Source: Pseudobdellovibrionaceae bacterium
GTDB lineage: Bacteria; Bdellovibrionota; Bdellovibrionia; Bdellovibrionales; UBA1609
Direction: 5' to 3'
Length of the DNA: 64,000 nt
Assembly: GCA_020635075.1 (NCBI GenBank)
Contig: JACKAM010000001.1
Location: forward strand, 434,001 to 498,000
This document shows, piece after piece, positions 51,284 through 59,608 of the stretch. A model generated the notes under the pieces. The model was not told the DNA's origin, ran no database searches, and was given only the letters and a program-made list of their open reading frames with translations. The first letter of the stretch is position 1; every line of letters begins with the position of its first letter. The position numbers and the translations under genes were made by a program.

Positions 51284-51780
51284 GAGCCCTTTTCCTCCGG
51301 GAAGACAGCAAATTTGATTTTTTTAATTTGCGTTTGCGCACAGGCGGTAATCACAGGATTGAGGGAATCATAAGTGAGGTTTTCGTCTCCCTGAATTATC
51401 ACTTTTCCTGATCGCTCATCGCCCTGGGCTTCAAGTTCCTGCTGGGCTTTTTCCAGGGCGTCACCCAGGGTGCCAATGCCCACTTCTTGTTCGTTCAAAA
51501 AGTAGCGGTTATTTTCGATTTTAACTACCAGGCCCGCCTGGAGCACTTCGCTCTCAGAGGCCAGGGGTAACTTCATTTCTTTATTGATATCAAGAGCCTC
51601 AGTGGCGGCGCTGGTGTTGACCAAAAGATAGATAACCAAAATTGAGAAGGCATCCACCAGAGAGGTCAGAACGAGAGAGGCGACCAAGCTGCGGCGGAAC
51701 ATACCCTTTTTGGGGCGAACCACAGCCTGATTCTCGATCGGTGAGTTCATCATTTCAGTTTTGAGAGCACCAAATTTCAT
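51280..51780 (-). CDS. ExbD/TolR-family protein, second copy
   Basis: The 166-residue protein has a short cytoplasmic N terminus, one membrane helix (about 29-55, LVASLVLTSLVDAFSILVIYL) with Asp40 in VDAFSILV as the likely proton-carrying residue, and a periplasmic domain of about 105 residues. This is the ExbD/TolR layout. Two such proteins next to one ExbB/TolQ are typical of the AglR-AglQ-AglS motor of gliding machinery and of Tol-Pal variants. The gap to the preceding ExbD gene is 28 nt. Its stop overlaps the TPR gene start. Confidence 0.85.
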   Translation of the reverse strand: MKFGALKTEMMNSPIENQAVVRPKKGMFRRSLVASLVLTSLVDAFSILVIYLLVNTSAATEALDINKEMKLPLASESEVLQAGLVVKIENNRYFLNEQEVGIGTLGDALEKAQQELEAQGDERSGKVIIQGDENLTYDSLNPVITACAQTQIKKIKFAVFPEEKGS

Positions 51781-51808
51781 TTCTCAACTCCAAGGCGGAC
51801 CATTGCTT

Positions 51809-52258
51809 CTAAAGAGGACTGATCCCAATATCGGGGAGTCCTTTCTTTTTCATCCCATCCATCATCTTAATTAGATCCCGGTAGCGGAACTCGGCTGAAG
51901 GAAAAATAAGAACAGTTTTCAGTTCGGGCAGCTGACTTTGTACCGCGCTCACTGCCTGATCAAACGCGGCCCAGTCCACGTCGCCTGCGGCATTGCCGAT
52001 GGCGAATTGTTTGTTTCCGCGCCAGTTGGGGGCATCTTTTATGGTTAGAATCATGCGGCCACGACCATCCATGCGGATTTGCAGGGAAGGAGGATTCACT
52101 TTTGAATCCTCAGTCTGCGGACCAACAGCTTGGGACACATCCATTGTTCCGATGTGAATCCACACAGCCGTGACCAATAAAAAACTGATACAAACGGCTA
52201 ATAGGGAAATTACCGGAAGAAGATTAATCTCAAAGTTGGCTTCTCGGCTCTGACTCAT
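51809..52258 (-). CDS. ExbD/TolR-family protein, first copy
   Basis: The 149-residue protein has one membrane helix near the N terminus (about 10-33, INLLPVISLLAVCISFLLVT) and a periplasmic domain with AEFRYRDLIKMMDGMKKKGL near the end, as in ExbD/TolR. An aspartate or glutamate in the helix is not evident, since the segment reads NLLPVISLLAV. In active ExbD proteins an Asp in the helix is required for proton flow, so this copy may be a non-conducting partner of the second ExbD (51280-51780). GGAGG lies upstream of ATG 52258. Confidence 0.85.
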   Translation of the reverse strand: MSQSREANFEINLLPVISLLAVCISFLLVTAVWIHIGTMDVSQAVGPQTEDSKVNPPSLQIRMDGRGRMILTIKDAPNWRGNKQFAIGNAAGDVDWAAFDQAVSAVQSQLPELKTVLIFPSAEFRYRDLIKMMDGMKKKGLPDIGISPL

Positions 52259-52298
52259 TTTTATTGCCTCCGTCCTGGAAGTGAAGCTTTCGCTTCGG

Positions 52299-52979
52299 TT
52301 AGGTGGTCTTCATCCGACGAGTGCGTTTGGGAACAGACTCATAGCTAAAGCTTAGCCAGTTAAAGGCTCTGAGGGCGCCTTGGTTCAGATCATCTGAAAG
52401 TTGGTTGGCGCGGTTTTGCAGAACTCCGAAGGCAATCAACGCTGGGATGGCCATGATCAAACCATAAGCGGTGGTGTTCATCGCCAGAGCAATACCTTGG
52501 GTGAGCAAAGTGGCTTTTTCCACTGGATTGACATTGGCGACACTTGAAAAAGACTGAATGAGTCCAACGATGGTTCCCAAGAGTCCCAAAAGTGTTCCGG
52601 CATTTCCGAGCATGGCCAGTAGGCCCGTTCGCTTCTCCATGCGCGAGTTTTCAGCAAGAAGAACTTCGTCCATGCGGGACTGGATTTCCTCCCGGCCACC
52701 CATATCAAGGGCTGCCTGAGCACCGGCTTGAATGACAGAACCAACAGGGTTTCTCAGAGACAAGGATTTGGCTTTCACCATGACTCGCTCCAGATCTCCT
52801 TTTTTAATGTCCATTTCGAATTGTTTGACCAGTCGACCCTGGCCGAGTGAGCGAATGACGTATAACTGAAAAACCCGCTCGATGATGATGGCGATTGAAA
52901 CAATCTGTACGAAAAAGATTGTCCACATCCAGATCCCGCCAGAGGCAAAGGCGGTGGAAATGCTTTGAATGAACCCCAT
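52299..52979 (-). CDS. MotA/TolQ/ExbB-family proton channel protein
   Basis: The 226-residue protein has three membrane segments: one at about 13-37 (IWMWTIFFVQIVSIAIII) and two at about 120-200. The second pair carries the family signature TLLGLLGTIVGLIQSF and MNTTAYGLIMAIPALIAFGV. This is the ExbB/TolQ part of a proton-driven motor and the first gene of the ten-gene unit. ATG 52979 (MGFIQS) has GGAG 6 nt upstream; the longer frame to 53015 lacks one. Its partners are the two ExbD/TolR proteins downstream. The closest well-studied complexes with this gene set are AglR/AglQ/AglS of Myxococcus gliding motility and TolQR. Confidence 0.92.
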   Translation of the reverse strand: MGFIQSISTAFASGGIWMWTIFFVQIVSIAIIIERVFQLYVIRSLGQGRLVKQFEMDIKKGDLERVMVKAKSLSLRNPVGSVIQAGAQAALDMGGREEIQSRMDEVLLAENSRMEKRTGLLAMLGNAGTLLGLLGTIVGLIQSFSSVANVNPVEKATLLTQGIALAMNTTAYGLIMAIPALIAFGVLQNRANQLSDDLNQGALRAFNWLSFSYESVPKRTRRMKTT

Positions 52980-53186
52980 GTCCAACTCCGTGGTTGTATT
53001 GTTAATCCATTTCAACAGGGGGGCCGTCAGAGCTCCGCCTGTTCAAACCCAGTACATGACCAGGGGAGAGGCAAGTGGAGTGCCAGGACCAAAAGCCGGG
53101 AAAAGGCAGAAGATGCAGGCATTTAAGGTAGAAAATTCATGGAGAGCCGCAAATTGACGCTCACGCATGGCGGCATGAGGAGCAAT

Positions 53187-53215
53187 AAAAAAGGCGCCTG
53201 GTTAGGCGCCTTTTT
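53187..53215 (-). terminator. Rho-independent terminator of the RRM protein gene
   Basis: AAGGCGCCT (53191-53199) pairs with AGGCGCCTT (53204-53212), with A- and T-tracts on either side, so it acts in both directions. It is about 31 nt after the RRM gene stop and separates it from the ten-gene operon promoter region. Confidence 0.88.
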
Positions 53216-53245
53216 GGTCACTTTCATCACAACAAATAGGGAAAC

Positions 53246-53533
53246 TCAGTTTCGACGTGGGCGTCGGCCTCCGCCGCCCCCCTCTTTTTCTTGAGCAATA
53301 CTGACTCGAATAGGACGCCCGCCTAGCTGACTGCCATCGAGTTGTTCAATAGCTGAGGTGGCCTCCTCCTGGTTGTCCATTTCAACGAAACCAAACCCCT
53401 TGGATCGACCGGTCTCCCGGTCCTTGATGATTCGGGTGCTTTTGACCGTGCCGGCACCGTTAAAGTGAGTGGTTAGTTCCTCCTCGGAAATGCCAAAGGG
53501 AAGGTTACCTACGAATAGTCTCTTTTGCTCCAT
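53246..53533 (-). CDS. RRM-domain RNA-binding protein
   Basis: The 95-residue protein is a single RNA recognition motif with RNP2 (LFVGNLPF, residues 6-13) and RNP1 (KGFGFVEM, about 45-52) complete, followed by a Gly/Arg-rich tail (EGGGGGRRPRRN). Such short glycine-tailed RRM proteins in bacteria are abundant, cold-associated RNA-binding proteins in several phyla, including cyanobacteria. The target RNA cannot be deduced. AAGGAG precedes ATG 53533. It is a single-gene unit. Confidence 0.93.
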   Translation of the reverse strand: MEQKRLFVGNLPFGISEEELTTHFNGAGTVKSTRIIKDRETGRSKGFGFVEMDNQEEATSAIEQLDGSQLGGRPIRVSIAQEKEGGGGGRRPRRN

Positions 53534-53755
53534 TACGCTCTCCTTGATTCCTTGCTCGCGGACGGGTCACCGATCCCGTCCAACCCTCAAAATTATGGTG
53601 GCTGAGTCCAGGGGAGACAAGAAAAAGGCGGCTAGGGTCCTAGCGGTGAAGTGAGATTTAAAGGAACCTTAAGATTGATGCGCCGGTCCCTTGCCCGAAT
53701 GTCGAGGTCAAGTTAACTTTTTATCTTAGCAGGGCTGGACCCAGAGACGGTGCAA

Positions 53756-54712
53756 ATGAGCCAAAAAAAACAACACCCATTTACCAGCCTCCGTGTCCCT
53801 TCTCCTCAGGATCAGTATGTGACCATGGGTTGGGAACTGGGGAACAAATGCAATTACAGCTGCAGTTACTGTGTACCTGAGTTGCACGGTGGAGACCAAG
53901 CCTTTCCCCAGGACTATTCCAGATTTCTTGAGTTGGCGGTTGAATTCCAGCGCAAATCCCAAAAGAAGTTGGCGATAGAACTAGTGGGTGGGGAGCCGAC
54001 CTTGTGGGCTCAACTGGGTGCCTTTTTGGACGACTGCAAACAAAGAGAGATCCTCGTCGACCTCACTTCTAACGGTTCGCGTAAGCCTGAGTGGTGGGTG
54101 GCCATGGCTTCGCGATTTAACCAGATCGGACTCAGCTATCACACCGAGTTTGCCTCTCAGGATCACTTCACCCAGGTCATTGAAGGCATCACGCAAGTTA
54201 AGAGTTTTGTCGTTTATATTTTGGCTCTACCCAACCAGGTCCAGTGGGCGGCTGAATTGGCGCAGAGTTGGGTTTCTCGTTTTCCTCGGGTGATGGTGAT
54301 TCTAAAACCGGTGCGTAAAAATTTTGGCGAAGAGTTTTATCCTTACTCACAGGAAGAATGGGAGGTCTTTCGCACTCGATCTGGTTACTATCAAAAAGAT
54401 TACTCATTAAGCCCTGAGGTTATTGAAACGCGCAAGTGGTTAATAGATGAGAACGACCTTACCTACCGAGTGCGTGAAATAGTCGCCAATGGTTACCACA
54501 GATTGAAGGGTTGGCATTGCTCAGCTGGTATCGATAACATCCACGTCACCACCGATGGAGATATTTGGCGCGCGACATGCAGGGAGGGGGGGCGCCTTGG
54601 TAATCTCACCTCTGGATGGCGGCTACCCAGTGAGGCAGTAGTTTGTGGTAAAGATTCTTGTGTTTGCCAACGAGATCTTTATTCGCAAAAAGAACGGCGA
54701 GCTTCTGACTGA
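53756..54712 (+). CDS. Radical SAM enzyme of unknown substrate
   Basis: The 318-residue protein has the cluster motif CNYSCSYC at about residues 32-39, then VGGEPTLW at about 76-83. A C-terminal cysteine group begins WHCSAGIDNIHVTTDGDIWR and continues with CREGG, VCGKDSCVCQ; it resembles a SPASM/twitch-like auxiliary cluster region. Enzymes of this layout often modify peptides or proteins, but no precursor peptide gene was seen nearby. ATG 53756 is preferred over GTG 53750. Its stop is 34 nt inside the 3' end of the convergent Fic gene. Confidence 0.85.
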   Translation: MSQKKQHPFTSLRVPSPQDQYVTMGWELGNKCNYSCSYCVPELHGGDQAFPQDYSRFLELAVEFQRKSQKKLAIELVGGEPTLWAQLGAFLDDCKQREILVDLTSNGSRKPEWWVAMASRFNQIGLSYHTEFASQDHFTQVIEGITQVKSFVVYILALPNQVQWAAELAQSWVSRFPRVMVILKPVRKNFGEEFYPYSQEEWEVFRTRSGYYQKDYSLSPEVIETRKWLIDENDLTYRVREIVANGYHRLKGWHCSAGIDNIHVTTDGDIWRATCREGGRLGNLTSGWRLPSEAVVCGKDSCVCQRDLYSQKERRASD

Positions 54713-55401
54713 GGCAGGCAAAGGTCATAGGTGCGGGTCACGCCCTTTAGGAATTTCTCATATGAATGACTGCGGTTTCGCCTTGGCCCATTGATGGTGA
54801 GAGCCATGTGGCTGACAATTGGGCTCAAGTAGACCTGAGGCAGGTACCCAGCTTTTAGAAGAACAAAATCTCCCATCAGTCGCGAGGTCCGTCCATTGGC
54901 ATCGGCAAAAGGGTGAATGGTGAGTAGACCCTCTGTGAGAAGAAATGCTGACTCCAAGGCGTTGTGGCAAGATCCGATGCGCATTAAGAGACGATCGAGA
55001 GCTGGTTCAACCTCTTCCCAGGCTAAATACTCCTGATTGGCCGTGTAGCAGGCCTGGCGACGGCACTCGGCGGGCTCGTCCAGCCCACTCAATCGGCCGT
55101 TGATTTCTCTGATAAAGTCTAGAGTGATATCCCCAGTGCCGGTGAAGTGCTCAAGCATCCACTGATTGGTGCGTGCCCAATGACTCAGGGCCTTTGAATC
55201 GTGAATGGTGTTGGAACTGCGCAGGCGCAATTGGTGGAGCAATTGGGTGTTAAGCTGTCCCAAGTCCTGAATCTGTCGCCGTTCTTCCAGCCGATAAGCC
55301 AAAGCAAGATTCCGAGGCTGGCTCACAGTCGATAGAGGAGATTCCAGCAGTTGCAGAATCTCCTCAGAGTTTTCAATGCGATCAGAGTGTACTTGGGACA
55401 T
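54679..55401 (-). CDS. Fic-domain protein (probable AMP-transferase)
   Basis: The 240-residue protein has the Fic active-site motif HPFADANGR (163-171), with the conserved His, Phe, Asp/Asn and Arg. Fic proteins usually transfer AMP from ATP onto a target protein. Close to the N terminus SDRIEN (6-11) fits the (S/T)xxxE(G/N) inhibitory-helix pattern, so it may be self-inhibited as in class II Fic proteins, though it is unusually near the start. The helical scaffold (about 60-200) is complete. It is convergent with, and overlaps by 34 nt, the radical SAM gene. It starts 5 nt after the stop of the secreted-protein gene upstream on the same strand. No antitoxin gene was recognised. Confidence 0.88.
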   Translation of the reverse strand: MSQVHSDRIENSEEILQLLESPLSTVSQPRNLALAYRLEERRQIQDLGQLNTQLLHQLRLRSSNTIHDSKALSHWARTNQWMLEHFTGTGDITLDFIREINGRLSGLDEPAECRRQACYTANQEYLAWEEVEPALDRLLMRIGSCHNALESAFLLTEGLLTIHPFADANGRTSRLMGDFVLLKAGYLPQVYLSPIVSHMALTINGPRRNRSHSYEKFLKGVTRTYDLCLPQSEARRSFCE

Positions 55402-55406
55402 AGGTT

Positions 55407-55964
55407 CTACAGGCCAGTCTGCTCAACAAACAGAATGTTGTCGTTAAACAGGAAGTCTCTGTCCTTGTCGCGAACCAAGATCTGTACCCCTTTATCAACG
55501 GTGAGCAGGTTGGCAGGCATAAACTGACCAGCCACACAAGAGGCTGTGCTGTCACAGTCGTAAACCTGAAGGTCGGAGCCATATTGATTGACATAAAAGA
55601 AGCGATCCATGGGAAGTTTGTAGCTCTTGCCATCGACCTCAAAGCTTTGAAAAATCTGTGCCTGATATTCCATTTGAAAGGGAATGATTTTGTAGTCGCG
55701 GGTGTAGAAAACGTAGTCTTCTTGATTGGCTGGTACAAAATCAATGATCCAGTTGACCTGGCGCTCTTCGCTGACCCATTCGCCGTCTTTTTCGTAGCCG
55801 ACCCACGACTTGGTCGTGGTGGTGGATTTAAAGCTCTTTTTCACCAGCTCGGCCTCGCTCAAGATCTGCGAGTCTCCACTGGCCAAGGCCTGTTGGGGGC
55901 TGATGTTCATCAAAGTGGCTGAGCCTGACAGGACGAGGCTCGCAAGTAGCAATTCTTTCTTCAT
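55407..55964 (-). CDS. Secreted protein upstream of the Fic gene
   Basis: The 185-residue product starts at ATG 55964 with AAGGAGG upstream and a signal peptide (about 1-29, ending QQALASG). The mature part is beta-rich (WIIDFVPANQEDYVFYTRDY, FQMEYQAQIFQSFEVDGKSY) with one cysteine pair (YDCDSTASC) and ends DRDFLFNDNILFVEQTGL. I do not recognise a family. It precedes the Fic gene by 5 nt on the same strand and may be cotranscribed with it. Confidence 0.65.
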   Translation of the reverse strand: MKKELLLASLVLSGSATLMNISPQQALASGDSQILSEAELVKKSFKSTTTTKSWVGYEKDGEWVSEERQVNWIIDFVPANQEDYVFYTRDYKIIPFQMEYQAQIFQSFEVDGKSYKLPMDRFFYVNQYGSDLQVYDCDSTASCVAGQFMPANLLTVDKGVQILVRDKDRDFLFNDNILFVEQTGL

Positions 55965-56106
55965 TTGGTAGGTCCTCCTTATTTTCAATTTGCCACCTTA
56001 AGCTTCGTCACGACGGGGAGCAATGGGGTGGATCGAGTTGAAAATATTTGCTGCTGATTCAAAATGGCACCGGTGAGCTTTTGAAAGGGGGTGTGACGCC
56101 AGGAAT

Positions 56107-56133
56107 AAAAAAAGCCAGCCGGGTGGGCTGGCC
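56107..56133 (-). terminator. Rho-independent terminator of the 79-residue lipoprotein gene
   Basis: GCCAGCC (56114-56120) pairs with GGCTGGC (56126-56132) across a short loop, with a run of A on the left that becomes a T-tract on the minus strand. It is about 45 nt after the stop at 56179. Confidence 0.85.
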
Positions 56134-56178
56134 AGGGAAATAATGGATGTGGATTCGGGACTAAAGGGATTTGGGTAC

Positions 56179-56418
56179 TTATTCGGAGATCAAGCTTGAT
56201 GGGTGAGTGGAAGAAATCAGCTGTTGGGGTGCAAATAGGCGGCGGATTTCCGGAGGAAGAGCCGCAATTTTGAGAGCTGACTCATAGGCAGTTCCCTCAA
56301 AATGGTGCGAGTGACTCTTGCTCAATCCGAGGTGTTCTTGGTGGCAACCGAGGATCAGTCCAACGATCGTGGTGGCCGTTAATGCCAGAACGCCTGCTTG
56401 TACCAACTGTTGCTTCAT
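56179..56418 (-). CDS. Small lipoprotein
   Basis: The 79-residue product starts at ATG 56418 (AAGGAAGG upstream) with a signal ending in LILGC (Cys about residue 24), giving a mature lipoprotein of about 55 residues. The mature part has a histidine-rich N terminus (HQEHLGLSKSHSHHFE) that could bind a metal ion, then helix-like and Ser/Pro-rich stretches. No family is recognised. Terminators on both sides make it a single-gene unit. Confidence 0.6.
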   Translation of the reverse strand: MKQQLVQAGVLALTATTIVGLILGCHQEHLGLSKSHSHHFEGTAYESALKIAALPPEIRRLFAPQQLISSTHPSSLISE

Positions 56419-56535
56419 CCTTCCTTCTCCCATCATCAAGCAATAGGACGAGACCCTGCCCGCATTCGTTTCGCGCCGGCAGAAAAAAAATCGCTCTTGT
56501 CTAGTACTTAGCCGTTTTGCGGGAGATTCGCGTAT

Positions 56536-56566
56536 CAAAAAAGGCCAACCGGGGAGGTTGGCCTTT
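56536..56566 (-). terminator. Rho-independent terminator of the 215-residue protein gene
   Basis: AAAGGCCAACC (56540-56550) pairs with GGTTGGCCTTT (56556-56566), with an A-run that gives a T-tract on the minus strand. It is about 97 nt after the stop at 56663. Confidence 0.85.
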
Positions 56567-56662
56567 GCCTGCTTTCAGGCCGTCTGGCACTATTTGGTAG
56601 GAATATCTTGTGTAGAGTCCTACTTCTTGGGATTTTGGTATCGGGTCATAACTTTCTCAAAT

Positions 56663-57310
56663 TTAATCATTCACATTTGTGGAAACCGGATAAAACCGCA
56701 GCTGTAGGAGCTTAAGCCCCTGGTTGTCGTAATTCCAGTAGTAGTCTTGCAGGCGGTCATCAAAGAGAGGCAGCCTCTCAACTGTTCCATCACCATCTAA
56801 ATCTACGTACATATAGAGCAGCTCTCGAGAGACGTTGCTAAAAGTGGATTTCCCTTTGCTGCGAATCATGATGAGATTTTCAGTGGAGCACCACTCTTCG
56901 AGAGTCACAGGGTCAATGGCGCAGGTTGTGGTGGTCGATTTGCCACCTGGTTTTCCCAGGGCGCGGGCAAAGACCGAGTAAACTGTGTAGCCATCGTTTT
57001 CCGGGTCTGGATTGGGGAGCTGAAATTTGGCTGATCCGTCAGTGCCATTGGCATCGAGAACCTTAAAGTCACCTTCACCGAGCAAGATCTTGGATTTTCC
57101 CTCAAGGGGCATAAAAATCCGGTGTCCGTTGTTGCCCGTCATGTCCGTTGATTTGCTTTTTGGAACCCCAATGATGTTGAGATTGTAGTGAGATCCGTTT
57201 GGCGCTCCGTTGCCCCCGCGGGCTTCGGCTTCGGAAATCAAAAATACAAAGAGAATAAAGAACGTGGCGATGGCGAATGCAATCTTTGATTGCTTGTCCA
57301 GCCTATCCAT
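56663..57310 (-). CDS. Secreted protein of unknown function
   Basis: The 215-residue product has an N-terminal signal (about 1-30, IAFAIATFFILFVFLISEAEA). The mature domain is beta-rich: FMPLEGKSKILLGEGDFKVL, FQLPNPDPENDGYTVYSVFA, with Asp-rich DLDGDGTVERL near the C terminus that resembles a calcium-binding EF-hand-like loop. Two cysteines (TTTTCAIDPVTLEEWCS) could form a disulphide. No family is recognised. It stands alone between a terminator and a promoter gap. Confidence 0.65.
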   Translation of the reverse strand: MDRLDKQSKIAFAIATFFILFVFLISEAEARGGNGAPNGSHYNLNIIGVPKSKSTDMTGNNGHRIFMPLEGKSKILLGEGDFKVLDANGTDGSAKFQLPNPDPENDGYTVYSVFARALGKPGGKSTTTTCAIDPVTLEEWCSTENLIMIRSKGKSTFSNVSRELLYMYVDLDGDGTVERLPLFDDRLQDYYWNYDNQGLKLLQLRFYPVSTNVND

Positions 57311-57472
57311 AGGCCCCCCTCAGTTGTCTGGTCAAAAATCCGTTTTCCAGTTGTCAGTCATAAGGACGAAAGGTGAGGGAGTTTCGTTTCAAAAAAACTG
57401 GAACCGGGAAGCCTGAGTTGACCCGTTGCTATTGGCGCTTCATAGTAAATATATAGATATAGGGGTCTTGGT

Positions 57473-59029
57473 ATGCTGGGGTGGTTCTTTCATCGTTATC
57501 TATTGCTGCTTGTCCTGTTGATCCCCTTGTGGTCGATGGGCGTTCAGGCCAGCACAGATCCAACGGGCCAGTCTGACTATGAAAGAGGCATGGCTGAGCT
57601 CAAACAAGGGCAGAACAAAAAGGCTCTCTATTGGCTGAAGCAGGCCACCAAAAAAGATCCGGAGAAGGGGCTCTATTGGTTCAACCTAGGGAACCTATAT
57701 TTTGTCATGCAAAATTATCGCGAGGCCCAGGTTGCCTATCGGCAGGTGCAGGCTTTGGAGAGTCCTCTTTCTCCGGTGGCGGGTCTCTACGAGGTGCGGA
57801 GTCTTCGCCAATCGGCCCGCCTGGCTCCGGCCTACCGTCTTTATCTAAAACTCAAACGGGGACTCTTTCCTGAAAATCTAAAAAAGGAGTTGGATGAGGA
57901 GCATACTCTGCTGGCTCAGTCTCTGCTCGAAAAAGGGCTGACCTTATGGAGCAAAGGCCTTAATCGGGCGGCTCGCCACCATTTGCGCGCCAGTGCAGAA
58001 CTGAATCCTTCTCTTCAGGTTTATAAAGCCTTGGCTCTTTTGGAGTGGCGGGATGGAAGTAAAAGGAAGGGTCGGTACTATTACCGTCGGGCCATGCGTT
58101 TGGCCTCTTCGAATGCCGAGATTCAGGAAATGGAAAAGGATTGGCGGCAAGTGGATCGGGGCAAGATCACCCGCTTTTGGCTTGAGTCCGGATTGATTCA
58201 TAACGACAACTACTTTAACGATGACTCCAACACCGATGGCGAGTCGGGTCAGGGAGTTAAGCTCCAGACGGGCCTTGAAGGGTATTTGGGCGAAGGGGAC
58301 AACTGGGATTTGTCAGGCCGAATTAAGGCCACGCACACCGATTACACCAATTTGGACAATCAGGAGACCTCGGTCATTGGCGCTTATTTTCCTTTCGCCT
58401 ATGCGGGTGGGGACAATCACCGCTGGCGAGTCACTCCTAAAGTGGAGCAGGAATTGTTCTTGGGAAAGCCTTTGCTCCTCCATGGTGGATTGGTTTTGGA
58501 GTGGGTGAGGCCCTTAGGCGTGGGCCAAATCATTTCTGCCAGTGGCGAACTGATTAAGTCCACGGCTCAAAACAATGATTTTTCATTTTTGGATGGAGGC
58601 ACAGTCAATGCCGGGCTGGCCTACTCATGGATTTGGAGTCGTAGTCGTCTGAAGCTTCAAATCCTGGCAGAAGATTACCAGGCTGATCCTTACGAGGACG
58701 GATTGGGCGGGTCTCTTCCCTTGGCTCATCATCGGTGGGAGTTGAGTTTGACCTATGGTTTGCGTGGGGAAATTTGGGAAGGCTTTGGCAGTGTCAGTTA
58801 TGGTGAAAAGTCCTTCCCCAACTTTTTGCTCCCCGACAACAAGCTGAGGGAAGACCAGGTGCTTTCACTAAAGTCTGGGGCCGAGTGGCGCCTAGGGGAT
58901 GAGTTTCAGATTTTTGTCGAGGTGGAGTGGCTCGATAACGTCTCGACTTTGGGTGAGAGCGCATCCATCAATAAGAACTACAATCAAACTGTTGTATACT
59001 TGGGAGGTCGTTGGACAACGGAGAATTAA
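57473..59029 (+). CDS. TPR-domain outer-membrane beta-barrel protein, coupled to an ECF sigma factor
   Basis: The 518-residue product has a signal peptide (about 1-27, SMGVQAS) and TPR repeats in residues 33-215 (YERGMAELKQGQNKKALYWL, GLYWFNLGNLYFVMQNYREA). A C-terminal part (about 230-518) is rich in amphipathic strands (RFWLESGLIHNDNYFND, RWRVTPKVEQELFLGKPLLL, FQIFVEVEWLDNVST and others), which suggests a barrel of about 14-16 strands. This layout is shared with surface proteins that combine TPR and barrel domains. Its TAA stop overlaps the ATG of the ECF sigma gene (TAATG), so translation is coupled. Regulation of a sigma factor by a barrel protein would be analogous to, but distinct from, TonB-dependent signalling. 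Confidence 0.75.
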   Translation: MLGWFFHRYLLLLVLLIPLWSMGVQASTDPTGQSDYERGMAELKQGQNKKALYWLKQATKKDPEKGLYWFNLGNLYFVMQNYREAQVAYRQVQALESPLSPVAGLYEVRSLRQSARLAPAYRLYLKLKRGLFPENLKKELDEEHTLLAQSLLEKGLTLWSKGLNRAARHHLRASAELNPSLQVYKALALLEWRDGSKRKGRYYYRRAMRLASSNAEIQEMEKDWRQVDRGKITRFWLESGLIHNDNYFNDDSNTDGESGQGVKLQTGLEGYLGEGDNWDLSGRIKATHTDYTNLDNQETSVIGAYFPFAYAGGDNHRWRVTPKVEQELFLGKPLLLHGGLVLEWVRPLGVGQIISASGELIKSTAQNNDFSFLDGGTVNAGLAYSWIWSRSRLKLQILAEDYQADPYEDGLGGSLPLAHHRWELSLTYGLRGEIWEGFGSVSYGEKSFPNFLLPDNKLREDQVLSLKSGAEWRLGDEFQIFVEVEWLDNVSTLGESASINKNYNQTVVYLGGRWTTEN

Positions 59030-59592
59030 TGGCGGGCGAGGATCAGGATCTTTGTGAATTGATTGTTATGGCTCAAGAAGGTGATGAGCAAGCCATCCGT
59101 CAAATCGTGGAAAAGACCCAAACCAAACTCTACAAATTTCTCTATTACCTGACCAACAATCAATCGACCGCTCAAGATCTCACCCAAGACACCTATATTC
59201 GCATTTTCTCCAGCCTCAAGGACCTCAAGGACCCTCGGACTTTCACCAGCTGGTCCTACCGAATTGCTAAAAACCTGTTTTTGGATTCGGTCAAAACCCA
59301 AAAGGGCCAAATCGACAACAGTATGGAGGAATGGAATGAAGCCTCAATGGGGGAGTCCGAGCACCAGTCCGACGATTTGATCCTCCTTCGCCAGGGACTT
59401 GAGGCCCTGGATGAGGAGCAGAGAATGGTCATATTGCTCATTGATCTTCAGGGGTATTCCTATGCCGAGGCGGGGGAGATCTTGGGGGCCTCTGAAAATG
59501 CTGTGAGATCTCGGCTACATAGAGCGAGAGCGTCTCTTTCTGAGATTTTGCAGACGAAATTGGAAACGAAACAGGCCTCAGGTTCGTCTTAA
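59029..59592 (+). CDS. ECF-type RNA polymerase sigma factor
   Basis: The 187-residue protein has region 2 (about 25-90, with STAQDLTQDTYIRIFSSLKD and FTSWSYRIAKNLFLD) and region 4 (about 125-175, with LDEEQRMVILLIDLQGYSYA and SENAVRSRLHRARASL), the two parts of ECF sigma factors. The ATG 59029 overlaps the stop of the TPR/barrel gene and has GGAG 6 nt upstream. It is followed by a membrane protein gene that probably encodes the anti-sigma factor. No sequence-level promoter recognition can be read from this window. Confidence 0.9.
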   Translation: MAGEDQDLCELIVMAQEGDEQAIRQIVEKTQTKLYKFLYYLTNNQSTAQDLTQDTYIRIFSSLKDLKDPRTFTSWSYRIAKNLFLDSVKTQKGQIDNSMEEWNEASMGESEHQSDDLILLRQGLEALDEEQRMVILLIDLQGYSYAEAGEILGASENAVRSRLHRARASLSEILQTKLETKQASGSS

Positions 59593-59608
59593 TGGGTGAA
59601 CAGGAGTT

